A DNA stretch of 50,639 nt, taken from Spirogloea muscicola. Its lineage: Eukaryota > Streptophyta > Zygnematophyceae > Spirogloeales > Spirogloeaceae. Shown here one piece after another: positions 39,433-50,254 of this stretch. The notes beneath the pieces are model-generated. The model made no database searches. It was not told where the DNA came from and saw only the letters and a program-made list of their open reading frames with translations. Position 1 is the stretch's first letter; each line of letters opens with the position of its first letter. The translations under genes were made by a program, and so were the position numbers. Location of the stretch: NCBI GenBank assembly GCA_009602725.1, contig WELB01000256.1:1-50639 (forward strand). The letters run 5' to 3'.

Positions 39433-40029
39433 ATGATGGCGGCCGTCGTCGCAGCCCTGCTGCTGCTGACGACGGCCGCCGCTTGCGGCGATGGCAGCGA
39501 CAGTGGCGCCGCCGTCTTGCAATCACCACCCAAGTCCGCCCAGGACGTCCTGGCAGCCCACGGCCTGCCCGCCGGCCTGCTGCCGGACGACGTTTCCGCT
39601 TACCGGCTCGATGGCAACGGCCGCTTCGAGGTGCACCTCGAGGGCGAGTGCTATGCCAGCATTGGCGATCAGGCCACCCCGGTGCACTATTCGTCGAAGA
39701 TCATCGGCGTCCTGGGCAACGGCCGCATCCAGCGACTGACTGGCATCCAAGCCAAGCCGCTGTGGCTTTGGCTGCCAGTGACCAGCATTTACGTCGACCG
39801 TCCAAGCTCGGGCGACATTCACTTCAGCATCGGCATACTCTCTGAGGCGCTCCCGTTGTCCTCCTTCAGGAATAGCCCGGTTTGCATGAGAGTTGTTAGC
39901 TGGGGTCTACTAGAGCGATGTTGGAGGAGCATACCGTTATTGCATCGACTAGCGGAGGAAATTGCAACAAGGGCACAAAACTCGAGGATAAGATACAAGG
40001 GCAGGAAGACTCTTGATCATGGCAAGTAG
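39433..40029 (+). CDS. DUF538 secreted protein
   Basis: Member of the plant DUF538 family (function unknown; an evolutionary link to BPI-like lipid-binding domains has been proposed). The ATG at 39433 opens a signal peptide (MMAAVVAALLLLTTAAACG). The complete domain follows: AQDVLAAHGLPAGLLPDDV, SAYRLDGNGRFEVHLEGEC, VHYSSKIIGVLGNGRI, GIQAKPLWLWLPVTSIYVD, PSSGDIHFSIG and a final SFRNSPVC, all matching the family order GLP-GLLP, F-V, C-Y, I-G, LWLPV, F. The frame runs about 55 residues past the usual family end, so the true stop may differ through an unseen intron near 39868. The frame is also open upstream to 39040, but the signal peptide favours the start given. It is expressed divergently from SEC23. 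Confidence 0.85.
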   Translation: MMAAVVAALLLLTTAAACGDGSDSGAAVLQSPPKSAQDVLAAHGLPAGLLPDDVSAYRLDGNGRFEVHLEGECYASIGDQATPVHYSSKIIGVLGNGRIQRLTGIQAKPLWLWLPVTSIYVDRPSSGDIHFSIGILSEALPLSSFRNSPVCMRVVSWGLLERCWRSIPLLHRLAEEIATRAQNSRIRYKGRKTLDHGK

Positions 40030-40830
40030 GGTTGCTTAGCCATACGCAGTTGTCTTGCCAGTTGTCTTGCCAGACCTTTGGCACATTCACACTCTTGGCT
40101 GTGCAAATTTGGCCACTGTGCCGCTTTTCTCTATGGGCGAACAATTCGCACTTCAGAACGTGCACTACCCCTCGATGCGGAAAATGTAGGTTGTCAAATC
40201 TGCAATATATCTCTGCCGAGTCTGGGCTTGCCCTAGCATGCATTGCCCCGTCTTCATGCGGCTTGTGCAGGGTGTGTGATGCAAGATGTGTTTCCTCTGA
40301 TGCTGCAACCTCGCTTATGTCCAGGTGAGAATGAGGAGGGCCTCACTTAGACTTCCTCAACCTATGGCAGCTTGGCTCAAGATTTGTGAGGTTGCGAAGT
40401 CAAGCACAGTCGCCATGAGGAAGAAGTTGTCAAGAAGCTTAGCAAAGTGCGCCAGCTGTCAAAGTGGTTAGAGGAGCACAAGAAGACATTGGAGCATGGT
40501 TGCGTTGCTGCTAGGACTGGCGGGAGGTCTTGTACTCACCAACATGTACAACTATGGACTGCAAGGACAGTCTTGCCGTGCTCAGCCTTATGATGGCCTG
40601 AACACGAATACTGCAATTTGCCAAGGAGGCAAATCGTGTTGAGTGGGCATGCCCTATCTTGCTGTGACATTTTGCCCAGGTCAGGCCGGCCCAATTTGAA
40701 ATTTGGCTTGCCACGCACATCCGGGTGCCCTCTTTGGTCTCTCTCGTGTTGCCTTGGAAGCCTCTTCTCTTCGCTGACTTGATTACCGCGTCTTTGGACG
40801 ACGCCTCCATACAACTACCGAAGGACCATC
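40030..40830. other. Intergenic region, no gene recognised
   Basis: Several short frames match nothing known. The segment 40380-40500 has a charged, coiled-coil-like plus-strand reading broken by stops. It may contain the 3' UTR of the DUF538 gene. The first clear repeat starts near 40835. Confidence 0.4.
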
Positions 40831-41000
40831 CCTCCCGTGGCTCTTCCAATGGGGGCTTGAGTGGCCAAGTACGAAGGCAAGCACATTGATAGATGTACAT
40901 CGCCTGCTGCTAAGCTGACCCGCTCAGTAACCACGAGTCGGCACATAAGAGAAGAACAGTGCTTCCAAATCGAGTGGTGGCTGTGAGAGGCCAGCCCAAA
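40831..41000 (-). repeat. Family A 3'-end fragment, copy 3
   Basis: The part 40861-40948 is the reverse complement of the family A ORF end and 3' UTR (GGCCAAGTACGAAGGCAAGC; CAGTAACCACGAGTC). A second module at 40960-40998 has GCTTCCAA and GGCTGTGAGAGGCCAGCCCA. Only the terminal 100-150 bases of each element remain. Confidence 0.75.
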
Positions 41001-41059
41001 ACAATGCACAAGGCACAGAGAGGTCGCTAACTGATCCCGAATGCCGGACGGCATTTGAC

Positions 41060-41430
41060 AAGCCCTTGTGCCGTCCACACGCGAGCAGGCCGTGCTATGG
41101 CCGCCGCCTCTGGGTCTCGGCGGAGTGCCTCTTTCCCTGCAGCGAGCTACTCAGACCTGATGTTGTTCACTTGTGGGTACTGAGCTTCCCTCTGCATCGT
41201 CTATGTGCTTTGCAGTGTTTTGTAGTGTAGTCCTTTTTCCGGCTCCTCTTTCTTTGGCTTTGGACATTGTCCATTCTTTTTTGGGATGGCTTTGCCAGCC
41301 CCTCTTCTCAATGGGCGCGCACTTTCTTCTATTTCCGGCTCCTCTTTCTTTGGCTTTGGACATTGTCCATTCTTTTTTGAGCTGGCTTTGCCCCTCTTCT
41401 CTATGGGCGAGCACTTTCTTTCTTCTTGTG
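41060..41430 (+). repeat. Family C 3' end, copy 2, with 96-base tandem duplication
   Basis: Inverted counterpart of 13555-13830. The 3' UTR block starting CCGGCTCCTCTTTCTTTGG occurs at 41239 and again at 41335 (period 96), each followed by a TTTGGACATTGTCCATTC stretch and a stem-loop remnant. The second stem has lost its right arm (GGCTTTGCCCC). Confidence 0.8.
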
Positions 41431-41449
41431 CCACCAGCTAAGGCTCGAC

Positions 41450-41745
41450 CAGCTTTCTGTTGCAATGAGAGATGCTCGCCGTTAGAGAAATGGGGCTGGC
41501 AAAGAGAGAAGGGCTCGCCCATTGAGGATAGGGGCTGGAAAAAGCCAGCCCAGAAAAGAATGAACAAAGGACGAGAAGGGGCCAGGGGAAGTACGAAGAA
41601 CAACAAGCACAGAAAAGAAACGAAGCAGCTACGAAGCACTCAGTAACCCCTGCTAAGCCAGCCCGAAGAGGATGGACAGCATATAAAAGCCAAAAGAGGT
41701 GCCGAAAAGGAGAATGACACAACTAGACGCGCGTTCAAAGCCCAG
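41450..41745 (-). repeat. Family B 3' end, copy 3, upstream of FAD oxidoreductase
   Basis: Matches 10021-10200 closely and 32816-32945 in inverse. The stem-loop GGGGCTGGAAAAAGCCAGCC is at 41531-41550. A further UTR-like piece runs to about 41735 and resembles 11400-11480. It ends about 140 bases upstream of the next gene's start codon. Confidence 0.8.
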
Positions 41746-41807
41746 ACGAGACGAGTGGACAAGCTGGGAGCTCCTGCAGCCGCCTCGGCCGCATGCTGCT
41801 GCGCGCC

Positions 41808-41808
41808 C

Positions 41809-41844
<36 letters not shown>

Positions 41845-41850
41845 NGCCGC
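41808..41850 (+). repeat. (CCG)n run in the presumed 5' UTR, containing an n
   Basis: About 13 CCG triplets with an unknown base at 41845, ending some 32 bases before the start codon at 41882. The real repeat length is uncertain because of the n. Confidence 0.85.
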
Positions 41851-41881
41851 TGCGCACGCGCCCCGCCGCGCGGCCGCGGCG

Positions 41882-44719
41882 ATGACCGCGGCAATGGCTG
41901 CAGGCCACGGCAAGACGGCCGCCGTGATCGGCGCCGGCAGTAAGACTCGAGCCCATGGCCCCATTTCTGCTCGCCGCGGCTTGAGCTGCGCGAGAGCTGC
42001 ACTTGTGAAGTCTCGCCAGCTCGTCGAGGCTTGCTCGTGCCGCTGCATTGAGGAGAAATGCAAATAGAGTTCTTAATAGGCACTTGCTGTACGCTCCTCC
42101 TTAGTCTTCTGTAGGCCCGCAGCAAGCGGGATTGTCAACCTTGTGAGGCAATCTCCCAATTGCGCTCTCAGCTTTATGTGGGTTTCATGCTTGGGCTCCT
42201 CCTACATCAAGCCATGCTGACCAGCGAACCGTAATTCCAGAACGTTGGGACCCACCAGAGCCTTAGCACTTGTTGCGTCAAGGCTCATGCCAATCTCTGC
42301 TTGCTGTAATCGCTGCTGCAGTTGCGGGACTTGCGTGCGCCAAGTCTCTCGCTGACAATGGCATTCTAGTGTCAATATTTGATCTGGGACGTCGGCCGGG
42401 GGGGCGCATGTCACGTCGCCGGTGAGACAATGTCAGCTGTACTGTACTTTGCAGCTGCTTTCACATTATTTCGGAGTTGGACACACGTGATCACCAAGTC
42501 ACGACATTGATGTCCAACCCCGACTTAGACTGTAATGCAGCTGAAGCAACTGACATGGGCCCGTCCCTCCTGCCACTCACGTGGCCTGTGGAGTATGTCC
42601 CTGTCATGTTTCACAGTGAGACGCTCGAGGATGGACAGGAGCTCTTCTTTGATCATGGCTGCCAGTACTTCAATGCAAAGACACCAGTTGTTCAGAGCTT
42701 CCTTGACAAATTCATAGCAGATGGGACAGTTGCAGAATGGAAGGGATGCTTTGGAACCTTGGATGCAGCAAGCAATGACTTCTCCAAAGACGAAGTAGGC
42801 ATCAGTCCGTGTTGTGGGAAGCCACAAGCAATAGATATCCTTACATTTCACCTGGAGAACGTCTCAACAAAGCCAAGACCCGAGCCGAAAATTGCAGCAC
42901 CTGAACTTGCTGTCACAGACATAAGCTGGACAGTAGTCCTAATGCTGAGGTCCCTCACGATGTGCTCAGGATGGTGGCAAGATTCGTCTTGTGTGTCAGC
43001 CTGGCATGGACGCCATGTGTCAGGCTCTTGCCCAAAGTGCAGGTATGTCCTCGCGCAACTCAGTTGCCTGTGGCTCACATAGATGCAATACTCCCATAGC
43101 CTACTCCGTTCAAGTTCAGACCTTACCTGATGTGCGTTTTGTGCATGTTTGCTTTCTCGTCAAATCCTGCTCGTATATGTTACTGCTATATCTCTCTTTG
43201 TCAATTGAAGAGAAGCAGATGATGCATAAGGCTACTGAGGTAAGCACAGGAGTGTACCAGGTGCTGGGTGCTCCAGCTGCTCTCAGCTACTACATTTTAT
43301 CCTTTGGCAGGGGCACAGACACGATTCGGCACACAAGTCTCTTCTCTGACATGGGCCAACAAAGGGTGGTCATTGTCAGCAAATAACGGAGAACAGCTTG
43401 GAGTGTACGATTCTGTTGTTCTTGCTGCTGCATACAAGACGTTCTCCATAGGTCGATTGATACGCCCTTCTAGCAGAGGGGATCGATAAAGCATGGCCTA
43501 GGTTGAATGCGGTGACGGTCAATGTGCCAGTAAAGTTTCCTGATGACATTTGTCCAGAATGTATGAGACGCATTTCCTGCATACAAAGTCCGCAAGGGCA
43601 TAGCATGCTCAATGACCTGGCTGCTCTTTCTGATGAGATGCTCCTTCTCAGATTGCAGATGCTCCAGCTATACCAAAGGTGACAAATGCAATCAGGATTG
43701 TTGAAGCAGCACCTTCATTTGCCCTTATGCTTGCATTTGCAGAGCCCCTATCTCAGGTACATGCGGACCACTGTTGTCAGGTTGTTATTGCATAGCATAG
43801 TCAGTCAACTTTGAAGAGCTTCTAAGGCATATCTGTCCCTTCTGCATGTCTGCAATCTTTGAGATAGAGGTTGCATCTCTCAGGTACCCTTTGATGGTGT
43901 GTTCGTTAGCAACTCAGAACGGATTTCTTGGGTTGCCCGAGACAGCAGCAAGCCAGGACGGCAAAGGTGAGTAGTGAGAGCTTTGCACTCTGCAAATGAA
44001 CAGGAAAGGACCAGGTCATGACTGTTTTTTTGCATGCCAGCACAACCAAGTCAGAGGTTCTTCTGCTTCCTGATGACCCACGCACTTGGTTGGCCAGACT
44101 TCCAGAATGCTGGGTCGTACATTCTACTGCTGAGTATGCAGTGGCGGCCATGCGGAGGGCCCCACCTCCAGGCCGACCCTCACTGGAGCTTCTGCACGAA
44201 ATTGCCCAAGAAATGTACTCTAGCTTCCAGGCTGCAGTTCCTCATAACTGCCAGCCAGTCATCATGAAGGCGCACAGATGGTCAGTCCTTCATCTCCCAG
44301 TTGTTGTATGTGCTCAAGCTTTGATAGCTCATGATGATGTAACAATTGGTGCCGATGAGTGCGCAAAGTGTTCAGTATGAAGCGCCGTTGGCAGTCACAG
44401 CCCACATGTGATAGCTACTGCCACGCGTATCCGGCAGGCATCGTGCCGGTAGCAGCATTGAAATCACTTCATCTGCTGCTCATATGAATCAGTATTGCTG
44501 ACTAATACGCAACTCCTGTTGTGGGGGCTCATTGCCAGGGGTGGAGGCTTTCCCACAAATGCTGCAGCCCCTGAGAGCATGTGCTTAGCAGATGAAACCC
44601 ACTGCCTTGTGGCCTGCGGAGACTACTGCATTAGTCCTAGAGTTGAAAGTGCCATCCTTAGTGGCCTGGCAGCAGCTGACAAGCTTGCAACTGTCCTCCT
44701 CAGTGAGTCACGATTGTAG
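41882..44719 (+). CDS. Renalase-like FAD/NAD(P)-dependent oxidoreductase
   Basis: Flavoprotein of the renalase/At3g04650-type branch of the amine-oxidase superfamily; substrate unknown. Clear exons: 41882-41939, 42322-42421, 42617-42794, 42970-43042, then 43311 onward, with later exons around 43640-43756, 43885-43967, 44040-44279 and 44540-44719 (edges partly approximate). The first intron interrupts the dinucleotide fold, giving VIGAG|IAGLACAKSLADNG after splicing, the GxGxxG motif that binds FAD. The family motifs FDLGRRPGGRMSRR and FFDHGCQYFNAKTP follow. Later come CQPGMDAMCQALA, a sheet segment WSLSANNG, DSVVLAA, FALMLAFAEPL, ERISWVARDSSKPGR, CWVVHSTAEY, KAHRW, and the C-terminal FAD-contacting block CLVACGDYC with VESAILSGLAAADKLA. 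The exon joins checked keep phase. The ATG at 41882 gives a short N-terminus of about 12 residues before the beta strand. A plastid or cytosolic site cannot be decided. Confidence 0.88.
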
Positions 44720-45243
44720 CAACAAAGAGTGTCTGTTGTTCTACGTTACTATGCTATTCTTGTGACCAGTGCAAAGTACCCTTGCTTGTAGGCACAGTAG
44801 CATGAATTGGGTTCGAATGGAAATTGCACATGCAAGCAACCCCATACCACTATGAGCCTCAAAAAGGGGAGCAAAGGACGTGACAAATTAGCCTGATGTA
44901 TGCTAATAACCTGCACTGCTTAAAATTTCGGCTAAAAGTAGAAGATGCTGCAAGGCACTTGGGCAGATGCAAGATCGCAAGGTAACATATTTTCTAGTAG
45001 TAGTTTAAAAGAAGCCGGCCCATGGTAGGCACACTGCAATCGATGTAAAGGTCAACCAAATTAAACAACACAATATGTAATAAACAAGGAGTGCCATTGC
45101 ATTGCGCACCATGTGTGCAGCCTAGCCCATTATCGTGCACCGCAACAATTACGGCCAGGTAATAAGCTCGTGGGCCCCTGGAAATTTCATGTGCAGTAAG
45201 TGAAGAGGACCTGGTCTGTAGCTGCAGCAGTAGCCGCAGATTC
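44720..45243. other. Convergent intergenic region, no gene seen
   Basis: 3' space between the oxidoreductase (+) and the glutaredoxin (-). TGTAA, the usual polyadenylation signal of green algae, occurs in plus sense near 45045 and 45074. Nothing else is recognised. Confidence 0.5.
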
Positions 45244-46379
45244 TCACAGCTCCTGCGCACCGATGGCTCCCACCATCTCAGCGAGCTTGCCACTGGCGAG
45301 GGCCTCAACGGTGTCTGCAAGAGGCCAGCAGACCTTAGAGGTCATCCACCTGGTAGAAGACACGATTACAGCACTGGAGATCCAGCAGCCGCAAGGCCTG
45401 GACCAGCAATAAGGAGGTGTACGGAGATGCAAGTGGCAGGTTGCCAATCCATGACCGGAGCTAGGGAAGGGAGGAGGAAGAGGGGAGTAAGAAAGGGGGG
45501 TCTCAACCATCAGAGCCGCCAATGTGGTTGCCATCGATGAAGACCTGCGGCACCGTGCGCCGGCCGACCATCTGGTACAGCTGGTCCTGGATGTCGGCTC
45601 CGTCGCCTGCAGACCCTCCCTGCCCATGGGCAGTGAGGTTGCCAGCAGGACGAAGGCCTGTCCTAGTGCATCTTCACAATGGACGTCACAACGGCTCTGC
45701 AACTGCTCTCTGCTACACTAGGCCCGACCGCTGGACGATGGTTGCCATGTTTCTGTGGAGCTCTCTGATGGTGTGTAAGACAGAGGAGCCCGCACGTGAC
45801 ATCGACCAAGGGTTTGCTCGGGCACAGCAACTGACCGCGCTCGTCCAGCTCCACGACCCACGGGTCGACGCCCAACTCGGCGAAGGCGTGCTTCGCTCTC
45901 TTGCAGTACCTGGAGCGCGGCAGTGCCGGAGTTGCAGAGCCTGTCAGCTGCGATCGACCCCGCGGCTGACAGCGCTGGATCCTGCAGCTCGCCTCATGTG
46001 CAGCACAGTCATCCGCCAACACACAATCTTCTTCGGTGTTGGTGAACCAATTGGAGAGTGCCCCAAGGCCTGGCGGGGGATTGCGTCAGTCACTTGACGC
46101 GATGTCTGCGGAAGCAGATCCTAGCGCTACCGGCCGGGCGGGCGGGTCCGGTGAGCCGCACAAGAGGAGGGCATGGCCTCGCCGCCGCGCGCGCGGCGGA
46201 GGAGGAGGGCGCTGCGGCACGCACGGGCAGTAGGACTTGGAGAAGACGACGATGTCGTGGTCCTTGATGGTGTTCCGCACGAAGTCGCCGACCGAGACGC
46301 TGGCGCCGGCGCGCGGCGCGGCCGCCAGCGCCAGCGTCAGCAGCGCCACGGCCGCGAGCAGCCACGTGGCGGGCCTCAT
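45244..46379 (-). CDS. Secretory-pathway dithiol glutaredoxin (CPYC type)
   Basis: Glutathione-dependent thiol-disulfide oxidoreductase. Four exons join in phase: 46379-46225, 45909-45836, 45606-45508 and 45314-45244, 132 residues. The N-terminus has basic residues and a hydrophobic core ([17 protein letters not shown]), a signal peptide directing it to the endoplasmic reticulum or secretory route as in plant GrxC3/GrxC4. The active site CPYC is created exactly across intron 1 (SYCP|YCKRAK), the same kind of split motif as in MET1 PPCQ|GF. The glutathione-binding features TVPQVFIDG (cis-Pro) and GGSDD follow, the latter also across an intron. It ends [17 protein letters not shown] (CCG) run lies directly upstream of the ATG. 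Confidence 0.95.
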
Positions 46380-46383
46380 GGCG

Positions 46384-46385
<2 letters not shown>

Positions 46386-46429
<44 letters not shown>

Positions 46430-46430
46430 G
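46386..46430 (-). repeat. (CCG)n run 6 bases upstream of glutaredoxin ATG
   Basis: On the sense (minus) strand about 15 CCG triplets end just before GTCGCCATG. This is presumably transcribed 5' UTR. It could fold into a GC hairpin that slows initiation. Confidence 0.85.
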
Positions 46431-47039
46431 GGTCGATCTGCCAAAGTACGAAGATTGCTATACCCGGGGCGCAGTTGAGGTTCACTTATACAGAAGATTC
46501 TTGCAGCCGACCGGTGACGTAGGCAGCGCTCCGCTGCAGGCGCGGATTCTTTGGCTCGGGCAGGTGCAATCAGCTGTAGTGCCGCATTGTTGCCTCCTGA
46601 CGGGCTGGATCCGGTAATTGACGGGCTTACGGCGTCATATTGCCCATTAGTGGACCTTACAGGGAAAAGAGACACTTAGGGCCAATTTACACCGGGACGG
46701 GCGGACGTCACTTTATGGATAGATCTGTCACCCAACATGAGATGGTCCAGCAACAGCCGTCAGATTGTACGCCTGGCGTCCTGCTCTGTCAGGGGGTCCA
46801 CGGAGGCCGAGGCCGCCTGCACGTGCAGGAACCGTATCTGAAACATAGTGTATTGGCGGTGGGGGGTGCCAGCTGTCCCTCATCGGGCAGGGCCGAAGGG
46901 GGTGGACGAGGTGGGGGGGGTGGGGTAGACGGAACTGGCGAGGAGGGCCCAGTTCAGACGGCCCTCGTGGCAAACAGCGCCGTTTTCTCCTTTAACGGGG
47001 GCACCAGGCGTCCTAGTCAGCGGCCGATGTGGCGCCTCC
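46431..47039. promoter_or_regulatory. Divergent promoter region, glutaredoxin and cysteine-rich gene
   Basis: About 600 bases without a recognisable gene. It includes a G-rich plus-strand stretch (GGGGGGGGTGGGGTAG) at 46912-46927 that could form a G-quadruplex. No TATA box is evident and no retroelement module was found. Confidence 0.4.
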
Positions 47040-47408
47040 GTGGCGCGCGTCCGCGTCCAGCTCGCGCAAGGTTGTAAAGCCGGGCGTACTACACACCGCG
47101 CGACACGTACCCCTCCGNGGCGGCGGCGGCGGCGGCAGGCCGGCGGCGACGACGAGGCCGGCGGCGGCGGCGGCGGCGGCGGCGAGCCGTTTGTGTGCGA
47201 GCGCGTGTGCACGTCGCGGCGCATGCTGGGCCGCGTGGGCGCCTTCTCCAAGGACCCGACGCCGGCGACGTGCGTGACGGTGTGCGGCGTGTCGGAGCTG
47301 GACGCGTGCACCGAGGCGTGCCGCCGCTCCGTCTGCGCCTCCTGGCACCACGTTCCCAGCTGGAACGACATCTGCATGCGCCGCTGCACCGACGAGTGCC
47401 TCCGCTGA
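47040..47408 (+). CDS. Small cysteine-rich protein with CX3C motifs, N-terminus uncertain
   Basis: The last 75 codons look like a real domain: CERVC, CVTVC, CTEACRRSVC, then HHVPSWNDICMRRCTDECLR and a stop at 47406. That gives several CX3C pairs (CERVC, CVTVC, CTEAC, CMRRC, CTDEC) and a WND motif, suggesting a disulfide-bonded or metal-binding fold. I recall similar small plant proteins but cannot name the family. Upstream lies a CGG repeat with an n at 47118, so frame and start cannot be trusted. The position given is a GTG-led open frame; an upstream ATG or a first exon in the GC-rich part is more likely. It is divergent from the glutaredoxin. Confidence 0.6.
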   Translation: MARVRVQLAQGCKAGRTTHRATRTPPXRRRRRQAGGDDEAGGGGGGGGEPFVCERVCTSRRMLGRVGAFSKDPTPATCVTVCGVSELDACTEACRRSVCASWHHVPSWNDICMRRCTDECLR

Positions 47409-48587
47409 GCTCACAGAAACGCGTCCCAGCTCCCAGCTGGGGCTTCTCCGATGAGGCGGGAGCGTGGGGAGAGCCGGGAACGGCAGCGAGCGAGGCGTCG
47501 AGATGGGGCCCAAGCAGGTGGGCGCATAACGGTGCTCTCCGAGGCCGCCATCGTGCCTCGTCCGTCCTCCTCCTGCGACGGTGCCGTCGTTCGCTTCGAT
47601 AGTACCCTCCATGCGTGCCAGCATTGGCGGTGTGGTCGCGTGCTCAAGTACGTGGTTTGGGTTATGATGGATGGCAGCAATGTGGCACAAACGTCCGAGT
47701 GCGCCACAGCGCCGCTAGCACTCGAGGGTCGACGGCCGGTTGAGGAGCGTCTTGGCGGTCACTTCGAGGCCTGCCCTGGGCTGCCGCTCCGGCACTGGGG
47801 ACCAGCTGACTTACAACGGGTGTCAGCTGAACCATGGCTAGCCCTCCGGCGCCACGGCCCTTTTGAGAGTGCTGCTCAGTTGGTTTGCCTCAAGCTCGCC
47901 CCATTGTGGCTTCTTGTGTGTATCTTTGCACACTGCAATATGGCAAGGACGCGAGAGGTGCTCTTAGCCTCCCTGCATCGGTTGCTCCGAAGTCGAAGGT
48001 GTACTGGTGTGAACCCTTGTACCACCTTGTACCACACCTCTGTGGGCCACTACTCTGTGCCCCTTTGCGTCCACCTCTGCGTGGCCTGTTACTCCTTGTC
48101 AGACGTGAAGTGCGGTACCCTCCTTGGTTCAACAAATGAGGCTATGCTGCACCCGTCTTGATTCTTGTTTTGATGCATGAGACGGCCTCGAATGGGGTCA
48201 CCTGGACCCTGCACTGCCAGGCTTGTTGATACCACCAACGCCTAGCAAGCCCCCAGGCTCCGCACAGCTTTTTGCGCTGCCATCGCTGCCAATGCAAAGG
48301 GAGCTCGCACACTGCTTGCATTGCTCAACCTTTTGGGTATTCTAAGCAATGCGATCACAATGCTGCAGGTGCAGTGCTGGGCATGGCCAAGCAAGCAAGG
48401 GCGGGCTCGCAAGTTACTATCCTTGCATGACTGCAGCATTGAGGCTCTCGGACATAAAAGTCAGCATACAAGAATGTCAAATACTGGTAGTTAAGGTCAG
48501 AACTACTCTTATATAAATGAATAAAGTGTTCCATTATACCTTTCACTGTGGAAACCCTCGCAAATGAAATCGTCTTTGGCTGTGGCT
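47409..48587. other. Intergenic region, one unsupported open frame
   Basis: Convergent space between the cysteine-rich gene (+) and the methyltransferase (-). A plus-strand frame at 47451-48161 (236 codons) has no recognisable motif and an odd composition, so I treat it as chance or 3' UTR. TCTTATATAAATGAATAAAG near 48510 is AT-rich. Confidence 0.45.
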
Positions 48588-50192
48588 CTACCAGAGGAGC
48601 CTGTACAGGTTCCATACATCGGTCTGGTGCACCACTTCGGCCCCTGACCAGCCGGCGGCACGTGCATACCTGGCAAGCGTTGAGCGAGTCATGCACGTGC
48701 CTGTGGCCGATGAAGGGCTGTTTGCCATCGCCTGCGGCAGGCACGCTAGGACGCTGTACCCATAGCACAGCCGCGCACGTAAATTTGTGGAATCCTCGTC
48801 GGGGCCTGCTAGCTGCAGGTTGCTTGGAGGTGCCGTGTCCCGCCATGGCAGCATGGCTTCCAAGGTGTCCTCGACCTGCATGCGCAACCGCCACCTCCAA
48901 CTCATAATTACAGCCGTGGTTTGACAAACTGATGACCAACAGGCGCTGCTTGTCATAGTCATGGTGGCAGGCATTGCACCTTCTCGTCGGCAATGAGCAC
49001 GGCGCCTCGGCCCTCCTTGAGGAGCTCCCGTGCAGTGCGCAGTACGTCTATCGGATTGTGCATATCGTGCACGCACTCGAGGAGCGTGACGAGGTCGCAG
49101 CAGCCCCGCAAGCCGTCCAGCTGCATCATGACGTCATGCGCCAGGCCGCAGTGCACCTCCACGCGGCCTTCCAGGCCCTCCTGTGCCACCAGCTTTCGTG
49201 CCTTGCCCACAGAGAGTGTGTCGGCATCGATTGCGTGGACTTTGGACTTGGGGTAGCCCTTGGCCATGGCAACGCTCGAGTGCCCGCACCCGCAAGCCAC
49301 ATCTGCGACACGCGGCAAAAGCACCATAGTGTCTTGTATTGCACACCATACGGTGCAGAGGCACGTAGTAACTTTGGGGTCAATTGGCAGGATACTCAAA
49401 CAAACAGTTGAAGCGCAGATGCCCGCTAAGTTAAGACGGTCAAGGGATTACCTGCAATGATGCCGCCTTCCAGAAGGATCTTGTCGATGTCTGGCAGCAT
49501 GGGGATCCACTCCTGCGTGAGGTACTGCGCGTACCCCGCCTGGCTGGATGCTGCTATGCCCGCCACCATGTGCTCACCGTACGCCTCAAATGGGACCCCG
49601 CCGCCTGTCCTGCGAGCCTGCAGGTCAGCGCGCAGGCTCAGGGGTGCACAATTGGCACTGGATGTCGGATGTGGGAATGGAGCTCGAGATAAGCCAAGGT
49701 GACGAGGGCCACGACGTACCGGAAGGCGTCCAGCAGCTGGGGGACCATGAGGCCGAAGTTCGCGAGGAACGTCGGCGTGGCCGTGAAAGAGGCGCACGCG
49801 GGGTCCAGGATCGCCCGAGCGAGGCCCGGGGCCAGGGCGAACTTGCCCAGCCCGAGCTCGCCGCCTCCGTCACCGTCGCCATCGTCGGGGCTATAGCACA
49901 GGTAACCCTGCGCAGCGCAGCTGCAGAGAAGCTCCCGCAGGTAGCGCTCGCAGAGGCTTGTGGCGGCGGCGAGCTCCTGCGGCGCGACGGCGCGGCCGGC
50001 GTCCCGCATCGCCGCCCAGACGCCGAGCTGCAGGCCCAGCGACAGCTGCAGCACGCCGACGGCGCCCGCGAAGTCGGCGGCGACGCGGGCACTGACCAGC
50101 GCCGCCGCGCGGGCGTTGGCGTCCGGGCAGCCGCCGCCGCCGCCGCCGCCGTTGGCGGGGATTGGCGGCGCCATGTGAGCCGCTGACTCCAC
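48588..50192 (-). CDS. Class I SAM-dependent methyltransferase with N-terminal winged-helix-like domain
   Basis: Four exons join in phase: 50192-49720, 49609-49452, 49302-48980 and 48875-48588, 413 residues. Residues 25-150 resemble the helical/winged-helix region of class I methyltransferases related to mycobacterial Rv2258c (SLGLQLGVWAAMRDAG, LCERYLRELL, YLCY). The Rossmann core follows: motif I reads DVACGCGHSSVAMAKGYP (a D-x-A-C-G-x-G form), then VHAIDAD (acidic residue for the SAM ribose), HCGLAHDV, CDLVTLLECVHDM and LLKEGRGAVLIADEKV. The last exon ends with GYSVLACLPQAMANSPSSAT then GT and NLYRLLW, a typical end for this group. The substrate is unknown. Met at 50174 is an alternative start; glycine and CCG-rich coding follows it. 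A retroelement 3' end lies about 90 bases upstream. Confidence 0.86.
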
Positions 50193-50254
50193 GGCAAGCG
50201 CGCCAGGTAGTGACGGAGATTCTGGCTGCTGATGTGAAGAGAGCGGATGTTAGA

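Noticed and set aside
41755-41943. Polyproline protein encoded by the (CCG)n run
   Set aside because: The frame is out of phase with the oxidoreductase and is explained by the triplet repeat in the 5' UTR.
47451-48161. 236-codon plus-strand ORF
   Set aside because: No motif, odd composition and no splice support; more likely 3' flank.
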